64,000 nt of DNA from an uncultured Paracoccaceae bacterium (GTDB lineage Bacteria > Pseudomonadota > Alphaproteobacteria > Rhodobacterales > Rhodobacteraceae): positions 412,680 through 476,679 of the forward strand of contig CATOSU010000007.1 in assembly GCA_951812615.1 (NCBI GenBank), read 5' to 3'. This document shows, piece by piece, positions 26,522 through 35,402 of this stretch (its first letter is position 1; every line of letters starts with the position of its first letter). The translations under genes and the position numbers were made by a program. A model generated the notes under the pieces. It had not been told where the DNA came from. It saw only the letters and a list, made by a program, of their open reading frames with translations, and made no database searches.

Positions 26522-26633
26522 GTCGCAGTCCCGCGCCGTTAGCGCCACCAGTAATTGCATGGCAGGGGGCTCTGGCCTAGAACCGGCCACGATGCCGCCT
26601 GCACGGCACAGAGTTTTTCAGACGGGGATTTCC

Positions 26634-27524
26634 ATGAATCAGGATCAGGCAGACAAAATTCGCAGCGGAAACGGTTTCGTGGCGGCGCTCGATCAGAGCG
26701 GCGGATCAACACCCAAGGCGCTGAAGCTCTATGGTCTGGACGAAGACGCCTGGTCGAATGACACGGAAATGTTCGACCTGATCCACCGGATGCGCGCCCG
26801 GATCGTGCAAAGCCCGGCATTTTCCGGCGACCGCATCGTCGGCGCGATCCTGTTCGAACGGACCATGGAGGGCGCCATCGGCGACATGCCCACCGCGGAT
26901 TACCTGTGGAACGAGAAATCCGTGGTGCCGTTTCTGAAGGTCGACAAGGGCCTGCAGGACGAAGAGGACGGTGTCCGGCTGATGAAACCGATGCCGGAGC
27001 TGGACGCGCTGCTGAAACGCGCGGTCGAGAAGAATATCTTCGGCACCAAGATGCGGTCGGTGATTGATGCTGCCTCGCCCACCGGCATTGCCACCAACGT
27101 TGCCCAGCAATTCGAGATCGGAAAACGCATTCTGGGCCACGGGCTGATCCCGATCATCGAACCCGAAGTGACAATTTCCATTGCCGACAAGGCCGAGGCC
27201 GAAGACATCCTGCGCGACGAGATCGCAAATCAGCTGGATCAGCTGGGCGACGGTGTCGAAGTGATGCTGAAATTGACGCTGCCCGAGGCGGCCAACCATT
27301 ACAAACCGCTGGTGGATCACAGCAATATCCTGAAGGTGGTCGCCCTGTCCGGCGGCTATTCCCGCAGCGAAGCCAATGACCGGCTATCGCAGAACACCGG
27401 CATGATCGCCAGCTTCTCGCGCGCCCTGACCGAAGGTCTGAGCGCCAAGCAGAGCGAGGCCGAATTCGATGCCGCGCTGGATCAGAGCGTCGGCAGCATC
27501 TACAACGCTTCCGTGGCGGGCTGA
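26634..27524 (+). CDS. Fructose-bisphosphate aldolase, class I
   Basis: 296-residue Schiff-base aldolase of the compact bacterial class I type. The N-terminal GFVAALDQSGGSTPKAL motif and the lysine in VEVMLKLTLPE (Schiff base) followed by VVALSGGYSR are the family's active-site elements. It splits fructose 1,6-bisphosphate in glycolysis/gluconeogenesis and, with pgk upstream, forms a small glycolytic neighbourhood. ATG 26634 was chosen because the motif begins about 13 residues in, as in homologues; the open frame further upstream lies in the preceding gene. Confidence 0.94.
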   Translation: MNQDQADKIRSGNGFVAALDQSGGSTPKALKLYGLDEDAWSNDTEMFDLIHRMRARIVQSPAFSGDRIVGAILFERTMEGAIGDMPTADYLWNEKSVVPFLKVDKGLQDEEDGVRLMKPMPELDALLKRAVEKNIFGTKMRSVIDAASPTGIATNVAQQFEIGKRILGHGLIPIIEPEVTISIADKAEAEDILRDEIANQLDQLGDGVEVMLKLTLPEAANHYKPLVDHSNILKVVALSGGYSRSEANDRLSQNTGMIASFSRALTEGLSAKQSEAEFDAALDQSVGSIYNASVAG

Positions 27525-27626
27525 ACCACCGGTTTCTTTTTGCCACGGCAGGGATTCACAAGCCGAATCACTTGTGTCATAGTCCCGGGCAGGCGCACGC
27601 AGAGGCGCCGCTGAGGCAAGGCAGAC

Positions 27627-27923
27627 ATGCGATCCAACCGGCCCGGATTCGGCGCTTTGATTTTTTTCGCGGTGGCGTTCGCGCTGTCCGTCTATTTTAC
27701 CTTTGCCGCGGTGCAGGGGGATTACGGCCTGTTCCGCCGTGTCGAAATCGACGCCGAGCGCGACGCGCTGAGCCGGGATCTGGCGGTCCTGAACGGGCAG
27801 ATCGGCGAAATGGAAAACCTGACGCGGCGGCTGTCCGACGAATACCTTGATCTGGACCTGCTGGATCAGCAGGCGCGGGAAGTGCTGGGGTTGCTGCGCG
27901 CCGACGAAATCGTGATCCGCTGA
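27627..27923 (+). CDS. ftsB: FtsB/DivIC-type septum formation initiator
   Basis: 98-residue bitopic protein: a hydrophobic segment at about residues 9-29 followed by a coiled coil (DAERDALSRDLAVLNGQIGEM) and a conserved tail. This is the FtsB/DivIC layout of the divisome FtsQBL complex. It precedes the pyruvate dehydrogenase operon, as I recall in several alphaproteobacteria. Confidence 0.82.
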   Translation: MRSNRPGFGALIFFAVAFALSVYFTFAAVQGDYGLFRRVEIDAERDALSRDLAVLNGQIGEMENLTRRLSDEYLDLDLLDQQAREVLGLLRADEIVIR

Positions 27924-28059
27924 CGCTGCCGGAGAACCTGACACTCGCCCCAGACCCTGACCGCAAGCCCGGACACGCCCTGTCAAAACGGCGCGGTTTG
28001 GCTTAGGCATGACAGGGAACATCCCGGCCTTGCATTCAATTCTCAAAGGAGCTGACGCG

Positions 28060-28629
28060 ATGAAAACAACGATCCTGGGTGGCCTTCTCTTCCTTGTCCC
28101 GCTGGCCTTTCTGACCATCGTTCTGGGCAAGGCCTTTCAGCTCAGCACGATGGTGGCCGAACCGCTGGACAAAATCATCCCGATCCACAGCCTTGCCGGG
28201 ATCGCATTCATCAACGTCCTCGCGGTGCTTCTGATCGTCGTCGTCTGCTTTCTGGCCGGTCTGGCGGCCCAGCGCGGCTGGATGTCATCGCGGGTACAGC
28301 AACTGGACGGGCTGCTGATCGACGCGATCCCCGGCTATGCCGTGGCCAAGGGCATGATCGGCAGCGTCGCCAACGAAGAGGAGATTGCCGCGGTTCTGGC
28401 GCCCGTCCTTGTCCGGTTCGACGATTACGATCAGATCGCCTTCGAGATCGAACATGACGAGGAACGCAGCGTCATCTTCCTGCCCGGCTCGCCATCCACG
28501 TGGTCGGGATCCACGGTTGTCGTGGACCGCGCACGCGTGCACACTCTGAACATACAGACGCATCAGGCGGTCAAGCTGATGCGCGTGCTGGGCCGCGGGA
28601 CGCTGGGGGTCGGGGTGACGACCGACTGA
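28060..28629 (+). CDS. DUF502-type membrane protein
   Basis: 189 residues with two transmembrane segments near the N-terminus (residues about 4-24 and 46-68) and a cytoplasmic or periplasmic domain with the run GYAVAKGMIGSVANEEE and VIFLPGSPSTWSGSTVVVDR. This matches the DUF502 family, of unknown role. Start 28060 is preceded by AAAGGA nine bases upstream; the earlier frame start at 28009 is unlikely. Confidence 0.75.
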   Translation: MKTTILGGLLFLVPLAFLTIVLGKAFQLSTMVAEPLDKIIPIHSLAGIAFINVLAVLLIVVVCFLAGLAAQRGWMSSRVQQLDGLLIDAIPGYAVAKGMIGSVANEEEIAAVLAPVLVRFDDYDQIAFEIEHDEERSVIFLPGSPSTWSGSTVVVDRARVHTLNIQTHQAVKLMRVLGRGTLGVGVTTD

Positions 28630-28702
28630 GGGGCTCGTTTTCCGGCAGGTTGCTCCCGCGTCAACTTTACACTCGCCCAATGGCCATTTTTCCTGTAAGA
28701 GA

Positions 28703-28720
28703 TAGTTTAATGCTAAACTA
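28703..28720. promoter_or_regulatory. Inverted repeat upstream of pdhA, candidate operator
   Basis: TAGTTTA-ATGC-TAAACTA has perfect 7-bp arms around four bases. It lies 26 bp before the pdhA start and 11 bp before its AGGAGG ribosome site, in a stretch of AT-rich sequence unusual for this genome. It could be an operator for a small dimeric regulator (MarR or GntR type) controlling pyruvate dehydrogenase. Inference from symmetry and position. Confidence 0.5.
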
Positions 28721-28746
28721 AATTCAAAAACAGGAGGCCCCGCCAC

Positions 28747-29742
28747 ATGGCCGCCAGAAAAACCACAAAGAAATCAAACATTTCCGCGGAAGAACTGACG
28801 GGGTACTACCGCGACATGCTGCTGATCCGGCGATTCGAGGAAAAGGCCGGCCAGCTCTATGGCATGGGTCTGATCGGCGGTTTCTGTCACCTCTACATCG
28901 GACAGGAGGCCGTTGTCGTCGGGCTCGAAGCTGCCACCGAAGAGGGCGACAAGCGTATCACCTCCTACCGTGACCACGGTCACATGCTGGCCTGTGGCAT
29001 GGAGCCTGGTGGCGTCATGGCGGAACTGACCGGCCGCGAGGGCGGGCTTTCCAAGGGCAAGGGCGGCTCGATGCACATGTTCTCCAAGGAGAAACACTTC
29101 TATGGCGGCCACGGCATCGTGGGCGCACAGGTGCCGCTGGGCGCCGGGCTGGCCTTTGCCGACAAGTACAAGGAAAACGGCCGCGTCACCTTCACCTATT
29201 TCGGGGACGGTGCCGCCAACCAGGGCCAGGTCTATGAAACCTTCAACATGGCCGCACTCTGGGATCTTCCGGTGGTGTTCGTGATCGAGAACAACCAGTA
29301 CGCCATGGGCACGGCGCAGAAACGTTCCACGTCCACCCCCGACCTGTGGACCCGCGGCGCGGCATTCGGGATCGCGGGCGAAGCCGTGGACGGCATGGAC
29401 GTTCTGGCCGTCAAGGCGGCCAGTGAAAAGGCCATCGCGCATTGCCGGGCCGGCAAAGGCCCCTACATCCTTGAGGTCAAGACATACCGCTACCGCGGCC
29501 ATTCCATGTCGGACCCGGCCAAGTACCGCACCCGCGAGGAGGTGCAGAAGGTGCGCGAGGAAAAAGACGCCATCGAACATGTGCGCGACCTGCTGCTGCA
29601 GGGCGGCCATGCCACCGAGGACAAACTGAAGGCCATCGACAAAGAGATCAAGGCCGTGGTCAACCAGGCCGCCGATTTCGCGCGCGAAAGCCCCGAACCG
29701 GCGCTCGACGAGCTTTGGACCGACATTTACGCCGAGGCCTGA
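28747..29742 (+). CDS. pdhA: Pyruvate dehydrogenase E1 component, alpha subunit
   Basis: 331-residue E1-alpha that binds thiamine diphosphate and decarboxylates pyruvate with PdhB. The TPP motif GDGAANQGQVYETFN...ENNQYAMGT is complete, as is the phosphorylation-loop-like RYRGHSMSDPAKYR. An AGGAGG ribosome site lies ten bases before ATG. It opens the pdh operon; three bases separate it from a VOC-family gene that breaks the usual pdhA-pdhB adjacency. Confidence 0.96.
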   Translation: MAARKTTKKSNISAEELTGYYRDMLLIRRFEEKAGQLYGMGLIGGFCHLYIGQEAVVVGLEAATEEGDKRITSYRDHGHMLACGMEPGGVMAELTGREGGLSKGKGGSMHMFSKEKHFYGGHGIVGAQVPLGAGLAFADKYKENGRVTFTYFGDGAANQGQVYETFNMAALWDLPVVFVIENNQYAMGTAQKRSTSTPDLWTRGAAFGIAGEAVDGMDVLAVKAASEKAIAHCRAGKGPYILEVKTYRYRGHSMSDPAKYRTREEVQKVREEKDAIEHVRDLLLQGGHATEDKLKAIDKEIKAVVNQAADFARESPEPALDELWTDIYAEA

Positions 29743-29745
29743 GCG

Positions 29746-30135
29746 ATGGCTCATTTCGAGATTTACGCCGGGGATGTTGAGGCCGCCAAAACCTATTACG
29801 GCGGCCTGTTCGGCTGGCGGTTTGCGCCCATGCCGGGCGGCGAAGACGCACAGTATCATCTGGCGGAAGGTGACGGGTTCGGACCCGGCACCGCTTTGAC
29901 CATCGGTCTTTTGCAGCGCCCTGATGCGGCGCATCCGGCAGGCAGCGCAGTGCGCGGCGGCACCCTCACATTCGATGTGGCCGATTGCGACGAACGCTAT
30001 GCCTGGGCGCTGGCCAATGGCGGCGCCGAGGCGCTGCCGCCCACCGATTTTCCCGGGATCGGCCGCTGCGCCTATGTCGAGGACGGACAAGGAAACATCG
30101 TCGGGATGATCGCCCCGGCCCACGAAGGAAACTGA
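29746..30135 (+). CDS. VOC (glyoxalase/bleomycin resistance) family protein inside the pdh operon
   Basis: 129-residue single-module VOC protein: [21 protein letters not shown] at the start (metal-binding type strand/helix) and [19 protein letters not shown] at the end. Such proteins bind a metal and small electrophiles or oxoacids. It starts three bases after pdhA and ends two bases before pdhB, so it must be co-expressed with the dehydrogenase. A role in removing a by-product of the complex is a guess from location alone. Confidence 0.85.
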   Translation: MAHFEIYAGDVEAAKTYYGGLFGWRFAPMPGGEDAQYHLAEGDGFGPGTALTIGLLQRPDAAHPAGSAVRGGTLTFDVADCDERYAWALANGGAEALPPTDFPGIGRCAYVEDGQGNIVGMIAPAHEGN

Positions 30136-30137
30136 AA

Positions 30138-31505
<1,368 letters not shown>

Positions 31506-31517
31506 CCCGGTCCGCAC

Positions 31518-31567
31518 CTTCTTCTGTTTTCAAATACCTCGGGGAGCGTGAGGGGCTGGCCCCTCAC
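31518..31567 (+). repeat. CTTCTTCTGTTTTCAAATACC element with hairpin, copy 2, inside the pdh operon
   Basis: The core CTTCTTCTGTTTTCAAATACC (31518-31538) is followed by CTCGGGG and the perfect hairpin GTGAGGGG-CTGG-CCCCTCAC (31548-31567). It lies between pdhB and pdhC and may tune the E1 to E2 ratio. Related copies are at 22316, 53646 and 53697. Confidence 0.75.
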
Positions 31568-31594
31568 TCCCGCCCTCGACAAGGAACCTGACCG

Positions 31595-32884
31595 ATGCCC
31601 ACTGAAATCCTGATGCCCGCCCTTTCCCCCACCATGGAAGAAGGCACCCTCGCCAAATGGCTCGTCAAGGAAGGCGACACTGTCGCCTCCGGCGATCTGC
31701 TGGCCGAGATCGAAACCGACAAGGCCACGATGGAATTCGAAGCCGTCGACGAAGGCACCGTCGGCAAGATCCTCGTGCCCGAAGGCACCGAGGGCGTGAA
31801 GGTCAATTCGCCCATCGCCATCCTGCTCGAAGACGGCGAAAGCGCCGACGACATCGGCGCCACCCCGGCCCCGGCCGCCGCAGCGAAGAGTGAAGCGCCA
31901 GCGAACGATGAGCCGCCCACCTCCGCTGCACCGGCCGCGCCGGCGGCCCCCGCCGCGACCGACGGCAGCCGCGTGTTCGCCTCGCCGCTGGCCCGCCGCA
32001 TCGCTGCGCAGAAAGGGCTCGACCTGTCGCAGATCGCAGGCTCCGGTCCGCATGGGCGGATCGTCAAGGCCGATGTCGAGGCCGCCACCGCCGCCCCGGC
32101 CCCCGCGCCGGCCCCCGCCGCGGCACCTGCACCGGCCGCAGCCGCACCTGCCGGCCCCTCAGCGGATGCCATCGCCAGGATCTATGCCGACCGCGAATAC
32201 GAAGGCATCCCGCTCGACGGCATGCGCAAGACCATCGCGGCGCGCCTCACCGAGGCCAAGCAGACGATCCCGCATTTCTACCTGCGCCGGGATATTCAGC
32301 TGGACGCGCTGCTGAAATTCCGCGGCGATCTGAACAAGCAGCTCGAACCGCGCGGCGTGAAGCTTTCCGTCAACGATTTCATCATCAAGGCCTGCGCGCT
32401 GGCGCTGCAGGCGGTGCCGGCGGCCAACGCGGTCTGGGCCGGCGACCGGATGCTGCAGCTCAAACCCTCGGATGTGGCCGTGGCCGTTGCCATCGAGGGC
32501 GGGCTCTTTACCCCGGTGCTGAAAGACGCGGAAAGCAAATCGCTCTCGGCGCTGTCCGCCGAGATGAAAGACCTTGCCACCCGTGCCCGTGACCGCAAGC
32601 TCGCCCCGCATGAATACCAGGGCGGCAGCTTTGCCATTTCCAACCTCGGCATGTTCGGCATCGACAATTTCGACGCCGTCATCAACCCGCCGCACGGCGC
32701 CATCCTCGCTGTGGGCGCCGGGGTGAAAAAGCCGGTTGTCGGTGCCGACGGGGAACTGACCGTGGCCACGGTCATGTCCGTGACGCTGTCGGTCGATCAC
32801 CGGGTCATCGATGGCGCGCTCGGCGCATCACTGCTGCAGGCGATCGTCGAAAATCTCGAAAACCCGATGCTGATGCTGGCCTGA
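31595..32884 (+). CDS. pdhC: Dihydrolipoamide acetyltransferase, pyruvate dehydrogenase E2
   Basis: 429-residue E2 core protein. Order: lipoyl domain (residues 1-80, Lys43 in ETDKATMEF), Ala/Pro linker, E1/E3-binding domain ([21 protein letters not shown], about 128-160), second Ala/Pro linker, catalytic domain ending with [12 protein letters not shown], which carries the catalytic His and Asp. It transfers the acetyl group to CoA. The E3 (lpd) gene is not in the window. Confidence 0.96.
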   Translation: MPTEILMPALSPTMEEGTLAKWLVKEGDTVASGDLLAEIETDKATMEFEAVDEGTVGKILVPEGTEGVKVNSPIAILLEDGESADDIGATPAPAAAAKSEAPANDEPPTSAAPAAPAAPAATDGSRVFASPLARRIAAQKGLDLSQIAGSGPHGRIVKADVEAATAAPAPAPAPAAAPAPAAAAPAGPSADAIARIYADREYEGIPLDGMRKTIAARLTEAKQTIPHFYLRRDIQLDALLKFRGDLNKQLEPRGVKLSVNDFIIKACALALQAVPAANAVWAGDRMLQLKPSDVAVAVAIEGGLFTPVLKDAESKSLSALSAEMKDLATRARDRKLAPHEYQGGSFAISNLGMFGIDNFDAVINPPHGAILAVGAGVKKPVVGADGELTVATVMSVTLSVDHRVIDGALGASLLQAIVENLENPMLMLA

Positions 32885-32920
32885 TCCAGATCAAGGCACC
32901 GGACGCTGAAGGGTTCATAA

Positions 32921-32946
32921 GGGCTCCGAACAACAATTCGGAGCCC
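32921..32946 (+). promoter_or_regulatory. Hairpin that covers the ribosome binding site of the AhpD-like gene
   Basis: GGGCTCCGAA (32921-32930) pairs perfectly with TTCGGAGCCC (32937-32946) around CAACAA. The only Shine-Dalgarno (GGAG, 32940-32943) lies inside the 3' arm, seven bases before ATG 32951. In RNA this would hide the ribosome site, as in a thermometer or protein-controlled switch; on DNA the same dyad could be an operator. Confidence 0.6.
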
Positions 32947-32950
32947 TGCC

Positions 32951-33283
32951 ATGGACTGGAAAGCCCACCTCAAAGACACCAGCGACTGCCTTGCGGATTT
33001 CCGCCAGGTGCAACCGGATACCGGCAAGGGCTTTACCACGCTGCACCATGCCGCGATGGGCAACGGTGTGCTGGACACCAAGACCAAGGAACTGCTGGCG
33101 CTGGCCATTGGCATCTCCCAGCGCTGCGTCGACTGTATCGGGTTCCACGTGCAGGGCGCGACCAAGCATGGCGCCACCCGCGACGAGGTTGCTGAAACGG
33201 TGTCGGTCGCGGTGATGATGGGCGGCGGACCGGCCTATATGTACGGGGTCAAGGCACTGCAGGCCTACGACCAGCTGATTTGA
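32951..33283 (+). CDS. Carboxymuconolactone decarboxylase / AhpD-like alkylhydroperoxidase
   Basis: 110-residue AhpD-like protein. The redox motif is CVDCIGFH, the family's CxxC followed by a histidine three residues on, which acts as a thiol reductase/peroxidase centre. Members of this size form helical oligomers. It is the only gene between pdhC and cysE, with its translation start just downstream of a perfect hairpin. Confidence 0.88.
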   Translation: MDWKAHLKDTSDCLADFRQVQPDTGKGFTTLHHAAMGNGVLDTKTKELLALAIGISQRCVDCIGFHVQGATKHGATRDEVAETVSVAVMMGGGPAYMYGVKALQAYDQLI

Positions 33284-33315
33284 ACCGGCAAGCGCACCTT
33301 TCCGGTTTCGCAACA

Positions 33316-33347
33316 GGGCCGTGCACCGCCACGCGCGCACACGGCCC
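33316..33347. terminator. Possible bidirectional terminator between convergent genes
   Basis: GGGCCGTG (33316-33323) pairs with CACGGCCC (33340-33347) around a 16-base loop, between the stop codons of the AhpD-like gene and convergent cysE. No T-run follows on either strand, so the call is weak. Confidence 0.35.
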
Positions 33348-33398
33348 GGTCCCACAGGTTTCTGGTTTCAGGCTGGCTCCCGGTCGCCTTGTCCGGGT

Positions 33399-34214
33399 TC
33401 AGACCGGGTCACCCCCGGCAAACAGCTGATCCATCAGCAGCGAAGGCTGGTCGCAGCCGGCCTCACCCACGATCTGGGCGGGTACGCCTGCCACGGTCTT
33501 GCAGGGCGGCACCGCGTGCAGCACGACCGACCCCGCCGCGATACGCGAGCAGTTGCCTATGGTGATATTGCCCAGCACCTTGGCCCCGGCCCCGATCAGA
33601 ACGCCGTCACCGATTTTCGGATGCCGGTCCTCTTCTTCCTTGCCGGTCCCGCCCAGCGTTACCGAATGCAGCATCGACACATTGTCGCCGACAACGGCGG
33701 TTTCGCCGATAACGATGGAATGGGCATGGTCGATCATGATCCCCTGCCCGATCCGCGCGGCCGGGTGAATGTCGATTCCGAAGATCTCTGACACCCGCAT
33801 CTGCAGGAAATAGGCCAGATCATGCCGCCCCTGCCGCCACAGCCAGTGACCGACGCGGTACGCCTGCATCGCCTGATAGCCCTTGAAGAACAGGATCGGC
33901 TGCAACAGCCGGTGGCAGGCCGGGTCGCGCTCGTACACCGCGACGAGATCTGCCCGCGCCGCCTGGATCAGGCCCGGGTCGGCGGCATAGGCCTCTTCAG
34001 TGATTTCACGCAGGATCACCATGCTCATCTCGTTCGAGGCCAGCTTGGCCGCAATCCGGTAGCTCAGTGCCTTTTCGATGGTTTTGTGATGAAGCACACA
34101 GGCATGAACCAGACCGCCCATCAGCGGTTCGCTTCGAACGGCTTCATGTGCCTCTTCAGTGATCCGGTCCCAGACCGGGTCGAGAGAGGCGATGTTGGCA
34201 CGGATGTCAGCCAT
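33399..34214 (-). CDS. cysE: Serine O-acetyltransferase
   Basis: 271-residue CysE, first step of cysteine synthesis (serine + acetyl-CoA). The N-terminal helical domain is followed by the left-handed beta-helix with hexapeptide repeats: DIHPAARIGQGIMIDHAHSI, IGETAVVGDNVSMLHSVTLGGTG with the catalytic His, and a C-terminal tail for regulation. Start 34214 was chosen because AAGGAG lies seven bases upstream; the ATG seven codons earlier has no site. Confidence 0.95.
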   Translation of the reverse strand: MADIRANIASLDPVWDRITEEAHEAVRSEPLMGGLVHACVLHHKTIEKALSYRIAAKLASNEMSMVILREITEEAYAADPGLIQAARADLVAVYERDPACHRLLQPILFFKGYQAMQAYRVGHWLWRQGRHDLAYFLQMRVSEIFGIDIHPAARIGQGIMIDHAHSIVIGETAVVGDNVSMLHSVTLGGTGKEEEDRHPKIGDGVLIGAGAKVLGNITIGNCSRIAAGSVVLHAVPPCKTVAGVPAQIVGEAGCDQPSLLMDQLFAGGDPV

Positions 34215-34298
34215 GGCAAATCTCCTTTGCTGCACCTAGGATACCCATTTAGGCGGCAAAACGCCAAACGCAAAGGTCTGATTGGGCAGATCACCAAA

Positions 34299-34637
34299 AT
34301 GAATGAGTCCGAACTGCATCGCCTGACCGGCCTGATCCACGCCCGGCTGGACCAGATCGCCGCGGAAAGCGAGCTTGGCCGCGACAGCCAGTCGGTGGTG
34401 GAGCTTGACCAGCAATCGGTGGGGCGGCTGAGCCGCATGGACGCGCTGCAGATGCAGGCCATGGCAAAAGCCCAGCAGCAAAGGCGCGACAGCGAGGCCC
34501 TGCGCCTGCGCCACGCCCTGTCCCGGATGGCAGAGGGTGAGTACGGCTATTGCGACGATTGCGGGGACCAGATCCCTCTGAAACGGCTGGAACTGGATCT
34601 GGCCGCCACCCGCTGCGTCGGCTGCGCCTCGGGCTGA
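34299..34637 (+). CDS. DksA/TraR-type C4 zinc finger protein
   Basis: 112 residues. A helical N-terminal half with acidic residues (likely the coiled coil that enters the RNA polymerase secondary channel) and a C-terminal zinc finger with CDDCG and CVGC, the DksA/TraR C4 pattern. It is much shorter than E. coli DksA (151) and belongs to the small TraR-like set. It is divergent from cysE with 84 bp between; the NUDIX gene follows 20 bp downstream. Confidence 0.88.
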   Translation: MNESELHRLTGLIHARLDQIAAESELGRDSQSVVELDQQSVGRLSRMDALQMQAMAKAQQQRRDSEALRLRHALSRMAEGEYGYCDDCGDQIPLKRLELDLAATRCVGCASG

Positions 34638-34657
34638 AACCGGACAAGGGACCCGGC

Positions 34658-35068
34658 ATGAGCGGATCTTCCACCTATGCCTGCGCCCTGATCCTGCGGG
34701 ACAGCAGGGTACTGCTGGGACGCCGCGCCACGTTTCGCAGGGCCTATCCCGGCTGCTGGGATGTGATCGGCGGACGCGTCGAACCCGGCGAGACACCAAA
34801 GCAGGCCCTGATACGCGAACTGGCCGAAGAGGTTGCGATCAAACCTGTGAACCCGACTTACGCGGGCCGGATAGAGGACCGCCAGATCAACCCGGACGCG
34901 CCGCCGTCCTATCTGTTCTTCCGGGTGCGGAACTGGTCCGGCGGAGAACCCAGGATGAACAACCATGAGCATTCAGATCTGGAATGGTTCACTCTGCAAC
35001 AGGCGCAGGATCTGGCGAACCTCGCCCATCCCGAGTATCGCGCCCTTCTGGCCAGTGTCCTGACCTGA
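34658..35068 (+). CDS. NUDIX hydrolase
   Basis: 136 residues. The Nudix box is complete: GRVEPGETPKQALIRELAEE, i.e. G-x5-E-x7-R-E-L-x-E-E. It hydrolyses nucleoside diphosphates linked to another moiety; substrate not predictable. The start at 34658 was chosen because the longer frame lies inside the DksA-type gene. The 3' end overlaps in antisense the C-terminus of the small GTA-linked gene. Confidence 0.9.
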   Translation: MSGSSTYACALILRDSRVLLGRRATFRRAYPGCWDVIGGRVEPGETPKQALIRELAEEVAIKPVNPTYAGRIEDRQINPDAPPSYLFFRVRNWSGGEPRMNNHEHSDLEWFTLQQAQDLANLAHPEYRALLASVLT

Positions 35069-35402
35069 CCGGCGGCCGCCGATTTCTTTCAAAGAAATCG
35101 GCCCGGGAACTTTGAAAGTTCCCGGGCGCGTGGCTGGCAACCGCGCGCAGGATTTGCGCGAAACACAGGCAGTATTCGGGGTCGGAAAAACCGGGCTCGG
35201 GCGGCAGCGCGCGCTTGCGGGCCGCGCCCATAAGCGACCCGTTGCCATAGGTCGGATGTATGCGCCCCAGATCCCGCGCATGGGCATCCGCGATCTCGGC
35301 CTCGGCGATCAGGCGCAGGCTCAGCGCCGGGCGATCTGCCGCCGGCGCGCCGTAAAGCGCCCGCGCCGCGGCGCTGATATCGCCATGCAGCAGCGGCCTC
35401 AT
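34989..35402 (-). CDS. Small GTA-cluster tail gene (DUF7742-like), read through a repeat
   Basis: 137 residues as read. The first about 95 residues (MRPLLHGDISAAARALYGAP, LMGAARKRALPPEPGFSDPEYCLCF) resemble the short protein that follows the host-specificity gene in many Rhodobacterales GTA clusters; function unknown. Its ATG overlaps the gp15-like stop (ATGA). The remaining 40 or so residues are translated from the paired CTTTCAAAG hairpins and from the antisense of the NUDIX gene, so the native C-terminus was probably replaced when the repeat arrived. Confidence 0.7.
   Translation of the reverse strand: MRPLLHGDISAAARALYGAPAADRPALSLRLIAEAEIADAHARDLGRIHPTYGNGSLMGAARKRALPPEPGFSDPEYCLCFAQILRAVASHAPGNFQSSRADFFERNRRPPVRSGHWPEGRDTRDGRGSPDPAPVAE
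35079..35126. repeat. Paired CTTTCAAAG-core hairpins, copy 2
   Basis: CCGATTTCTTT-C-AAAGAAATCGG (35079-35101) followed by CCCGGGAACTTT-G-AAAGTTCCCGGG (35102-35126). Arms are 11 and 12 bp and perfect. It lies just past the NUDIX stop and inside the reading frame of the small GTA-linked gene. Confidence 0.82.
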
